The position numbers and the translations under genes are program-made. The notes beneath the pieces are model-generated. The model made no database searches and was not told where the DNA came from. It saw only the letters and a list, made by a program, of their open reading frames with translations. From Thalassococcus halodurans (GTDB lineage Bacteria > Pseudomonadota > Alphaproteobacteria > Rhodobacterales > Rhodobacteraceae): DNA of 64,000 nucleotides. The DNA is taken from contig NZ_FNUZ01000001.1 in NCBI RefSeq assembly GCF_900108225.1, positions 310,001 to 374,000 on the forward strand, written 5' to 3'. This document shows, piece after piece, positions 53,340 through 60,691 of the stretch (within the stretch, counting starts at the first letter, position 1; each line of letters starts with the position of its first letter).

Positions 53340-54689
53340 ATGTCCAACGCGACCATCAAGAACTATCTTCGCAAAAACCCCCAAATCAGAACAATCCGCG
53401 TCGCGGCCTGTGACTTGAACGGCCAGCCCCGTGGCAAACGGGTCCCGACGCGCTTTGCAGATAAGGTCGTCGAAGATGGCACCCGCTTTCCGCTTTCGGT
53501 TCTGAACCTGGACATCTGGGGCGAAGATATCGACGACAGTCCGCTGGTATTTGAATCCGGCGACCGCGATGGCGTTCTGCATCCGACCGATCGTGGCTTT
53601 ATCCCGATGCCATGGCTCGAAGCGCCCACTGCCCTTCTGCCCATCTGGATGTTTCATGAAAACGGAACACCCTATGAAGGCGACCCCCGTCACGCCCTGC
53701 GAGCCGTGATTGAACGCTACAAGGCCCGCGGCCTGACGCCCTGCGTCGCGATGGAGCTTGAGTTTTTTCTGATCGACGATTCCGGTCGCAAGCTTGAGAT
53801 CCCGATTTCCCCCCGCTCGGGCAAACGCCGGAAGGCTGCGGAAACCCTGTCGATCCGCGCGCTGGATCAGTTCGATATCTTTTTCACCGATCTCTACGAC
53901 GCCTGCGAGGCGATGGACATTCCCGCCGACACCGCGATTTCCGAAGCGGGTCTGGGCCAGTTCGAAATCAACCTCATGCACGGCGATGATGCCCTGCGCG
54001 CGGCAGATGACGCATGGCTGTTCAAAATGCTGGTGCGCGGTCTGGCGCGTCGCCACGGGTTTGCCGCATCGTTTATGGCCAAACCCTACGAAGATTATCC
54101 CGGTTCAGGCATGCATACGCATTTTTCCGTTCTGGATGAGGACGGCAATAACGTCTTTGACGACGGCGGCCCGAAAGGCACCGACACCCTGCGTCACGCC
54201 GTAGCCGGTTGCCTGAACGCAATGCAGGATTCTGCGCTGGTCTTTGCACCGCATCTGAATTCCTACGACCGTCTGGTGCCTGACGCCCATGCCCCGACCG
54301 GATTGTGCTGGGCCTATGAAAACCGCACCGCCGCAATCCGCATTCCGTCAGGTAGCCCCGCCGCGCGCCGTATCGAACACCGTGTCGCTGGTGGGGACGT
54401 GAACCCATATCTCAGCCTTGCCGCAATCCTGGGTGCCGCGTTGAACGGGATCGAAGACGGCAAAGAGCCGCCGGCACCGATCAATGGCAACGCCTATGCC
54501 CAAGAGATGGAGCACATGCCCACAGATTGGCAAACCGCCATCGACCGCTTTGAGGCCAGCCCTGAAATGCCGCGCATCTTCTCGAAAGAGCTGATCCGCA
54601 ACTTTGTTCTGACCAAGAAACAAGAGCTGTTCTACATGGCCGAACTTTCCCCGACCGAGCAGGTGGAAATCTATCTCGACACCGTTTGA
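53340..54689 (+). CDS. Glutamine-synthetase-like gamma-glutamyl amide ligase (first copy)
   Basis: Protein of 449 residues. ATG 53340 is preferred to a TTG at 53316. GS family: AMELEFFLIDD, EAGLGQFEINL, the metal/glutamate site GSGMHTHFSVLDEDG and AYENRTAAIRIPSG. Not the assimilatory GlnA: the adenylylation Tyr region is replaced. Most similar in style to PuuA gamma-glutamylputrescine synthetases, which attach glutamate to amines using ATP. Separated by 53 bases from the amidotransferase. Confidence 0.82.
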   Translation: MSNATIKNYLRKNPQIRTIRVAACDLNGQPRGKRVPTRFADKVVEDGTRFPLSVLNLDIWGEDIDDSPLVFESGDRDGVLHPTDRGFIPMPWLEAPTALLPIWMFHENGTPYEGDPRHALRAVIERYKARGLTPCVAMELEFFLIDDSGRKLEIPISPRSGKRRKAAETLSIRALDQFDIFFTDLYDACEAMDIPADTAISEAGLGQFEINLMHGDDALRAADDAWLFKMLVRGLARRHGFAASFMAKPYEDYPGSGMHTHFSVLDEDGNNVFDDGGPKGTDTLRHAVAGCLNAMQDSALVFAPHLNSYDRLVPDAHAPTGLCWAYENRTAAIRIPSGSPAARRIEHRVAGGDVNPYLSLAAILGAALNGIEDGKEPPAPINGNAYAQEMEHMPTDWQTAIDRFEASPEMPRIFSKELIRNFVLTKKQELFYMAELSPTEQVEIYLDTV

Positions 54690-54742
54690 CGGGGGCAGGC
54701 ACGACGCCTAACTTGGCCCTCAGGACATCCCATGTGTGATTC

Positions 54743-55429
54743 ATGAAAATCGGCATACTGCAAACCGGACTGGCACCAACTGAACTCGTGTCTGAAACCG
54801 GTGAATACCCTGATATGTTCGCCAAACTTCTGGCGGATGAAGGGTTTGAGTTCGATACATACTCCGTCGTGCAAAACCAGTTCCCATCCGGCGCGGACGC
54901 CGCTGACGGGTGGTTGATCACTGGATCTAAGCACGGGGTCTACGAAGATCACGACTGGATCCCCCCGCTTGAGGATCTGATCCGCGACGCCTATGCGCGG
55001 GACATCCCCATGGTGGGTGTCTGTTTTGGTCACCAGATCATCGCGCAGGCGCTGGGGGGCAAGGTGGAAAAATTCGCCGGCGGCTGGGCCGTTGGCCCCA
55101 CCGAATACGATATGCCCGAAGGCAAAATGCGCATCCATGCATGGCATCAGGATCAGGTGGTTCAAACCCCGCCCGAGGCCAAGGTCGTGGGACGGAACGA
55201 TTTTTGCGAAAATGCCGCGCTGCTTTATGGGCACAAAGCCTATACGGTTCAGCCACATCCCGAATTCGGCGATATCTTCGTCGGCGGGCTGATCGATACG
55301 CGCGGACGCGGTGTGGTGCCTGACACCCAACTGGATGCCGCCAAACAAGAACTGGGCCAAACGCTGGATAGCGCACGGATGGCCAAACAATTCGCCCGTT
55401 TCTTTCGCGGCGAGGAGCCTTTTTCATGA
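54743..55429 (+). CDS. Class I glutamine amidotransferase-like hydrolase
   Basis: Protein of 228 residues with an intact Cys-His-Glu triad: Cys94 in VGVCFGHQ, His172 and Glu174 in QPHPEFG. A stand-alone class I GATase of the type found with gamma-glutamyl-amine pathways, where PuuD-type hydrolases release glutamate from gamma-glutamyl-GABA; this protein is not a close PuuD. Its end overlaps the next GS-like ATG (ATGA). Confidence 0.8.
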   Translation: MKIGILQTGLAPTELVSETGEYPDMFAKLLADEGFEFDTYSVVQNQFPSGADAADGWLITGSKHGVYEDHDWIPPLEDLIRDAYARDIPMVGVCFGHQIIAQALGGKVEKFAGGWAVGPTEYDMPEGKMRIHAWHQDQVVQTPPEAKVVGRNDFCENAALLYGHKAYTVQPHPEFGDIFVGGLIDTRGRGVVPDTQLDAAKQELGQTLDSARMAKQFARFFRGEEPFS

Positions 55430-56787
55430 GCGACTGGATGGAAACCCTGCCCACGGCGGCCCAAGACTTTTTAGACGGTCAAAAACTCGATGAGGTCGAA
55501 TGCATCATCTCGGACCTGCCCGGCATTGCCCGCGGTAAGGCCGTTCCCGCGTCCAAGTTTGCACGCCAAGACTATTTCCACCTGCCGGACTCGATCTTTT
55601 ATCAGACGATCACGGGCGACTGGGGCGAAGCCGCTGACGCCAACGAAGGCTTTATCGAACGCGACATGATCCTGAAGCCCGACATGTCCACAGCCACCGC
55701 CGCACCTTGGACGGGGGACTGGACACTACAGGTGATCCACGACGCCTATGACCGCAAAGAACGCCCGATCCCATTTGCCCCGCGCAACGTGCTGAAACGC
55801 GTGGTCGAGCTTTATAACAAAGAGGGCATGAAGCCCGTCGTCGCGCCCGAGATGGAATTCTATCTGGTCGCCCGCAACCTTGATCCGGCGCAATCCATCC
55901 AGCCGATGATGGGCCGATCCGGCCGCCCTGCTGCCGCGCGTCAGGCCTATTCGATGACCGCTGTCGACGAATTCGGCCCCGTGATCGACGACATCTATGA
56001 CTTTGCCGAAGCGCAAGGTTTTGAGATCGACGGCATCACGCAGGAAGGCGGCGCTGGCCAGCTGGAAATCAATCTGCGTCACGGCAATCCGGTCAAGCTT
56101 GCAGACGAAGTGTTCTACTTCAAACGCCTGATCCGAGAAGCCGCGTTGCGCCACGATTGCTTTGCCACGTTCATGGCGAAACCGATTGCTGACGAGCCAG
56201 GCTCGGCCATGCACATCCACCACTCGATCCTTGATATCGAAACCGGCGACAACCTGTTTTCCGGTCCGCAAGGCGGCGAAACCGATGCGTTTTACTACTT
56301 CATCGGCGGCTTGCAGAAATACCTGCCAGCGGCCATCGCCGTACTGGCCCCATACGTGAATTCCTACCGCCGTTACGTCAAAGATCACGCGGCGCCGATC
56401 AATCTGGAATGGGGTCGCGACAACCGCACGACCGGTATCCGTATTCCACTGTCCGGCCCAGTCAGCCGCCGCGTCGAAAACCGTTTGGCGGGCATGGATT
56501 GTAACCCTTATCTGGGCATCGCCGCATCGCTGGCGTGCGGTTATCTTGGCATCAAGAACGAAGTGCGCCCGTCGAAACAATTCCGCGGCGACGCCTATGA
56601 AGGCGAAGGCGATATCCCCCGCGTTCTGGGCCAAGCGCTGGATGAGTTTGACGAAGCGCAAGAGCTACATGAAATCCTCGGGCCGGAGTTTGCGCGCGTT
56701 TATTCCATCGTGAAACGCACCGAATACGAAGAATTCCTGCAAGTGATCAGCCCGTGGGAACGCGAACACCTGCTGCTGAACGTCTGA
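55426..56787 (+). CDS. Glutamine-synthetase-like gamma-glutamyl amide ligase (second copy)
   Basis: Protein of 453 residues, start fixed by the 4-base overlap with the preceding gene. Motifs: APEMEFYLVAR, QEGGAGQLEINLRHG, GSAMHIHHSILD and RDNRTTGIRIPLSG. It shares the fold and the metal-ligand pattern with the first GS-like protein but is quite divergent, so the two probably act on different amines or form a mixed enzyme. Only 3 bases separate it from the FAD oxidoreductase. Confidence 0.83.
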   Translation: MSDWMETLPTAAQDFLDGQKLDEVECIISDLPGIARGKAVPASKFARQDYFHLPDSIFYQTITGDWGEAADANEGFIERDMILKPDMSTATAAPWTGDWTLQVIHDAYDRKERPIPFAPRNVLKRVVELYNKEGMKPVVAPEMEFYLVARNLDPAQSIQPMMGRSGRPAAARQAYSMTAVDEFGPVIDDIYDFAEAQGFEIDGITQEGGAGQLEINLRHGNPVKLADEVFYFKRLIREAALRHDCFATFMAKPIADEPGSAMHIHHSILDIETGDNLFSGPQGGETDAFYYFIGGLQKYLPAAIAVLAPYVNSYRRYVKDHAAPINLEWGRDNRTTGIRIPLSGPVSRRVENRLAGMDCNPYLGIAASLACGYLGIKNEVRPSKQFRGDAYEGEGDIPRVLGQALDEFDEAQELHEILGPEFARVYSIVKRTEYEEFLQVISPWEREHLLLNV

Positions 56788-56790
56788 CGA

Positions 56791-58095
56791 ATGGAACTGC
56801 TGTTTTCCAACGACCGACGCGGCGAATACCCTGAAAGCTATTACGCTGCCACGGCAACGCCGCTGCCCGAATGCCCGCCTTTGAAGGGTGAGGTGAAGGC
56901 AGATGTTTGCATCATCGGCGGTGGATATACGGGCCTGAGCGCGGCTTTGCATCTGGCCGAGGCCGGTATGAACGTCGTCTTGCTAGAGGCGCATCGCGTA
57001 GGCTTTGGCGCGTCGGGGCGCAACGGCGGTCAGTTGGGATCGGGCCAGCGTATGGACCAGTTCACGCTGGAAAAAATGCTGGGCACCGATCATGCGAAAC
57101 AGCTTTGGGATCTGGGGGAAGAGGCCAAGGCGCTGGTCAAATCCCTGATCGCGAAACACCAGATCGATTGCCAGATCAAACCGGGTGTCGCGTGGACCGG
57201 CACCAAGGCGTCTGATGTCAAATATCTGCACGACTACGCAGATCACATGCGGCGCGCATACGGCTATGACCAGATCGAAGTTCTGGATCAGGACGCGCTG
57301 CGCGGGGTCTGCGGCTCGCCCTTGTACACTGGCGGTATACTGGATCATGACGCCGCCCATCTGCACCCTCTGCGATTGGCGCTCGGGCTGGCGCGCGCGG
57401 CGCAATCTGCTGGTGCCACAATCTATGAACGCAGTCATGTGCACCACATTCAGAAAGGTGCGCAGGTCACGGTCCAGACCGACGCAGGCCGTGTTGTCGC
57501 CGATCATGTGATCCTTGCTGCAAACGGCTATCTGGGCGGACTTGAACAAAAGGTCGCCGCGCGGGTGATGCCTATCAACAATTTCATTGTCGCGACCGAA
57601 CCCCTTGGGGACCGTGCACAGGATATCATGCCCAAGGATGTCGCTGTCGCCGATTCCAAGTTCGTGGTGAACTACTTCCGCCTGAGCGACGATGGCCGGA
57701 TGCTGTTCGGTGGTGGCGAAAGCTATGGCTACAAATTCCCATCCGATATCCGTGCGGTCGTTTCGAAACCGATGCTTGAGGTCTTCCCGCAGCTGAAAGA
57801 CGTCAAACTCGATTACGCATGGGGCGGCACGCTGGCGATCACGCGCAAACGCATGCCTTATCTGACCCGCCCTGCCCCGAACATGCTGTCAGCGTCGGGC
57901 TATTCCGGCCATGGCGTTGGCACCGCGGTGCACGCAGGCCAGTTGATGGCGCAAGCGATCCAAGGACAGGCGGCGGGCTTCGACGCATTGGCATTGGTTC
58001 CCCTGCCCGCCTTCCCTGGTGGCGGTGCCTTCCGCAGCCCGCTTTTGGCACTGGCCATGACATGGTTCGCATTGCGGGACCGGATCGGTCTGTAG
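56791..58095 (+). CDS. FAD-dependent amine oxidoreductase (PuuB-like, DAO family)
   Basis: Protein of 434 residues. N-terminal FAD-binding motif GGGYTGLSAALHLAEAGMNVVLLEA (the GxGxxG near residue 37), a conserved SGRNGGQLG, and a C-terminal SGYSGHGVGTAVHAGQLMA as in gamma-glutamylputrescine oxidase PuuB. It would oxidise the gamma-glutamylated amine to an aldehyde with release of ammonia. No aldehyde dehydrogenase of the PuuC type is adjacent. Operon with the GS-like genes. Confidence 0.85.
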   Translation: MELLFSNDRRGEYPESYYAATATPLPECPPLKGEVKADVCIIGGGYTGLSAALHLAEAGMNVVLLEAHRVGFGASGRNGGQLGSGQRMDQFTLEKMLGTDHAKQLWDLGEEAKALVKSLIAKHQIDCQIKPGVAWTGTKASDVKYLHDYADHMRRAYGYDQIEVLDQDALRGVCGSPLYTGGILDHDAAHLHPLRLALGLARAAQSAGATIYERSHVHHIQKGAQVTVQTDAGRVVADHVILAANGYLGGLEQKVAARVMPINNFIVATEPLGDRAQDIMPKDVAVADSKFVVNYFRLSDDGRMLFGGGESYGYKFPSDIRAVVSKPMLEVFPQLKDVKLDYAWGGTLAITRKRMPYLTRPAPNMLSASGYSGHGVGTAVHAGQLMAQAIQGQAAGFDALALVPLPAFPGGGAFRSPLLALAMTWFALRDRIGL

Positions 58096-58179
58096 GCCGT
58101 TACAAAACGGTCAATTCTTAACGCTTGGCGGATTGCCTTTGGCAAACTACAAATGGTTAAGGACAGTTAGGAGCCAGCA

Positions 58180-59364
58180 ATGACTTCGAATATGCACGAT
58201 GCAGAACCGATCCCGGCCGAGGCCCGCGCCGAAATTGATCGACTGCTTCAATCCGGCGATCTGTTTCGTTACACCGCGCCAGAGGACAGCCCTGTCACTT
58301 TGCTGGAACAGGAATTCGCCGAAGCACTGGGCATGAAATACGCGCTGGCGGTATCGAGCTGTTCTGCCGCTTTGTTCATCGCACTCAAGGCACTTGGCCT
58401 GCCCCGCGATGCCCGCGTGATGATCCCCGCCTTTACCTTTGCCGCCGTTCCGTCAGCCGTGGTGCATGCCGAATGCATCCCCGTGCTATGCGAGGTCGGC
58501 GATAACTATCGCGTCGATCTGACCGATTTCGAACGCAAGCTGGATACAGTTGACGCCGTGATCATCAGCCATATGCGCGGCCACACATCGGATATGGATG
58601 CGATCATGGCGCTGTGTGACGCGCGTAATATTCCCGTGGTCGAGGACGCCGCCCACAGCCTCGGCACGCTCTGGAACGGGCGCAAGATTGGCACCATCGG
58701 CAAGATCGGGTGCTTTTCGTTCCAAAGCTACAAACTGATCAACGCCGGCGAAGGCGGTTTGATGGTAACGAACGACGCCGATCTGGTGGCCCGTGCGATC
58801 ATCATGTCCGGCGCCTATGAGGCGAATTGGAAAAAGCACAACGTGCTTCACGAGGCGGTCGAGAAGTGGCAGAACAAACTGCCGCTTTACAACGTGCGCC
58901 TATCCAACCTGTCTGCCGCCGTCATCCGCCCGCAACTACCGCATCTGGCGCGCCGCGTGGCCGATGGACGCCGCAACCATGATCATGTGGCGGCACAACT
59001 GAACACATCGCCCTGGATCGAGGTGCCTGATCCGCTCGGCCCCGAAACCCGCGCGCCGGATTCAATCCAGTTCAATCTGCGCAATATGTCGGATGACGAA
59101 GTCCGAGCGTTCGTGGCCCATGCCGACGCACGCGGGATCAAGGTGCAGGTGTTTGGCCTGAGCACAAACAACGCGCGTGCCTTCTGGAACTGGGAATTTC
59201 TTCCGGAACAGATCGAACAGCCGAACACGCGCGCCATGTTGATGCGGGCCTGCGACACGCGCCTGCCGGCCCGACTGACTTTGGCCGAATGTGATGAGGT
59301 CGCACAGGCGCTGCTGACGGCAGCTGAACTGGCGACGGGGCCGGTTCAGGCGTACGGCACCTGA
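58180..59364 (+). CDS. DegT/DnrJ/EryC1/StrS family aminotransferase
   Basis: Protein of 394 residues. The PLP lysine is Lys185 in FQSYKLINAGEGG, and EDAAHSLGT and SAALFIALKALGLP are typical of the family, which normally makes amino sugars. No sugar-nucleotide or polysaccharide genes are nearby. It lies 84 bases after the amine oxidase, with AGGAGCC as ribosome binding site. Either a new amine/aldehyde transaminase of this pathway or an unrelated gene; function unknown. Confidence 0.8.
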   Translation: MTSNMHDAEPIPAEARAEIDRLLQSGDLFRYTAPEDSPVTLLEQEFAEALGMKYALAVSSCSAALFIALKALGLPRDARVMIPAFTFAAVPSAVVHAECIPVLCEVGDNYRVDLTDFERKLDTVDAVIISHMRGHTSDMDAIMALCDARNIPVVEDAAHSLGTLWNGRKIGTIGKIGCFSFQSYKLINAGEGGLMVTNDADLVARAIIMSGAYEANWKKHNVLHEAVEKWQNKLPLYNVRLSNLSAAVIRPQLPHLARRVADGRRNHDHVAAQLNTSPWIEVPDPLGPETRAPDSIQFNLRNMSDDEVRAFVAHADARGIKVQVFGLSTNNARAFWNWEFLPEQIEQPNTRAMLMRACDTRLPARLTLAECDEVAQALLTAAELATGPVQAYGT

Positions 59365-59377
59365 ACCGAAATCCTTA

Positions 59378-59932
59378 TCAGTCGCTGAACTTGGCCAGCT
59401 TCTTTTGAAGCTCGGCCAGCTCGCGCTTGATCGAGTCCAGATCGTCGCCTTCTGCCGCGTCTTCTTTTTCAGTTTGGGGCGCGGACCATTGTGACCCCAT
59501 GCCACCGGTCATGGCCTTCAGGAAGGCCTCTTGCTGCGCTTGCATCGCCTCAAAGCCCGGCACACTGGCCATCGGGTTCATCGCGTTGACGTTCTCGACC
59601 CATTTGGTCTGGCTGTCGCGGAACATTTCAAAGCTTTGCGCAAGGAATTGCGGCACAACCGACGTCGCCTGTGTCGTATAGCTGCGAACCAGATCGGTCA
59701 GCACATTGATCGGTAGAACGCTTTCGCCCTTGCTTTCGTGTTCGGCGACGATTTGCAGAAGATATTGTCGGGTCAGGTCATCGCCTGACTTCAGGTCAAC
59801 AATCTTTACGTCCCGTCCATCACGGATAAATCCGGAAATATCCTCCAGCGTCACGTAATCGCTGGTTTCGGTATTATACAGACGGCGGCTGGCATATCGC
59901 TTGATCAGCAACGGCTTATCGGTTTCGGCCAC
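59378..59932 (-). CDS. phaR: Polyhydroxyalkanoate synthesis regulator PhaR
   Basis: Protein of 184 residues if it starts at GTG 59930-59932, which has GGGAGG 5 bases upstream; an ATG at 59950 adds six residues without such a site. N-terminal PHA-binding/DNA-binding domain LLIKRYASRRLYNTETSDYVTLEDI, with a C-terminal acidic coiled coil. PhaR binds PHB granules and represses phaP and its own gene when no PHB is present. A convergent end with the aminotransferase gene. Confidence 0.9.
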   Translation of the reverse strand: MAETDKPLLIKRYASRRLYNTETSDYVTLEDISGFIRDGRDVKIVDLKSGDDLTRQYLLQIVAEHESKGESVLPINVLTDLVRSYTTQATSVVPQFLAQSFEMFRDSQTKWVENVNAMNPMASVPGFEAMQAQQEAFLKAMTGGMGSQWSAPQTEKEDAAEGDDLDSIKRELAELQKKLAKFSD

Positions 59933-59951
59933 GGAATCCTCCCAATCCATC

Positions 59952-59982
59952 CTGCAGGTGCAACAAAGCTTTGCACTTGCAG
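59952..59982. promoter_or_regulatory. Inverted repeat upstream of phaR (autoregulation)
   Basis: CTGCAGGTGCAA (59952-59963) and TTGCACTTGCAG (59971-59982) form a 12-bp inverted repeat with one mismatch and a 7-base spacer, built of TGCA units like PhaR sites. It lies immediately beside the phaR start codon. Confidence 0.55.
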
Positions 59983-60011
59983 AACATTAGAGCAAGCCAC
60001 TTGATGCAAAC

Positions 60012-60037
60012 AAAAAAGGCGGGCCATGCGGCCCGCC
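60012..60037 (-). terminator. Terminator of phaP
   Basis: GGCGGGCC (60018-60025) and GGCCCGCC (60030-60037) with an ATGC loop; on the minus strand a TTTTTTG run follows. Confidence 0.85.
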
Positions 60038-60101
60038 ATAAGATTTGCGCCATTAAAGGGAGGAGGAGAGGCGCAAATACTGGTAAAACGAACTGGTAAA
60101 C

Positions 60102-60548
60102 TTACTTAGCAGTTGCGGCTTTTTTCGCTGTCGCGGTCGCTTCTGCAGTAGCTTTTTTAACTGCGGCTGTTGCTTCTTCCGAGAAGTCTTTGCCAGCAGC
60201 CATCATCAGTTCGACTGTGTCCATCTGAACTTTCTTCGCAACTTCAGCGAAAGCAGCCATGTGCTCGGCAGCCATTTCAGCCTGTGCGGAAGCAAAGTCA
60301 GTCATTGCTTTTGCGTAGTCAGCAGGCTCTGCTTTTGCTTTCGAAATGTCGGACATTTTGGACAGAGTGTCTTTTGTCCATTTTGTCGAGATCTCGCTGG
60401 ATTTTGTCGCAGCGTCGATCGCAACTGTCGAAAGCTTCTCGTTCAGAGTTGCTGTTGTTTTGAAGGCATCTTCCATCGCAGCTGTGTCAACCGGGAATGC
60501 GCCCATCATGTCTTTCATCATCGCAGTAAAGTCTTGTGTGTTGGCCAT
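60102..60548 (-). CDS. phaP: Phasin
   Basis: Protein of 148 residues, Ala/Lys/Glu-rich and almost wholly helical, with a phasin domain (AMEDAFKTTATLNEKLSTVAIDAATKSSEISTKWTKDTL) and an Ala/Lys repeat tail (KKATAEATATAKKAATAK). It coats polyhydroxybutyrate granules and controls their size. Preceded by AAAGGATTTGAAAG. Its promoter region carries two PhaR-type dyads. Confidence 0.92.
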   Translation of the reverse strand: MANTQDFTAMMKDMMGAFPVDTAAMEDAFKTTATLNEKLSTVAIDAATKSSEISTKWTKDTLSKMSDISKAKAEPADYAKAMTDFASAQAEMAAEHMAAFAEVAKKVQMDTVELMMAAGKDFSEEATAAVKKATAEATATAKKAATAK

Positions 60549-60620
60549 CTTTCAAATCCTTTTGGCTTGCGTCTGGCAGGACCACCCTGCGTTTCTCTGC
60601 AGCTGCAAATAACATACGTG

Positions 60621-60659
60621 CTGCACCGCAGCATTTCAAGTGTTTTTGCTGCAGTGCAG
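60621..60659. promoter_or_regulatory. Two PhaR operators upstream of phaP
   Basis: CTGCACCGCAG (60621-60631) and CTGCAGTGCAG (60649-60659) are exact CTGC-N3-GCAG dyads, the sequence known for PhaR binding in Paracoccus and Rhodobacter. They are about 73 and 101 bases before the phasin start codon, and 28 bases apart. Confidence 0.65.
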
Positions 60660-60691
60660 AAAAAATCTGCGAACCATCAGATTTTTAAGCT

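Noticed and set aside
58180-59364. DegT aminotransferase as part of a surface polysaccharide cluster
   Set aside because: No glycosyltransferase, epimerase or sugar-nucleotide gene is within the window near it.
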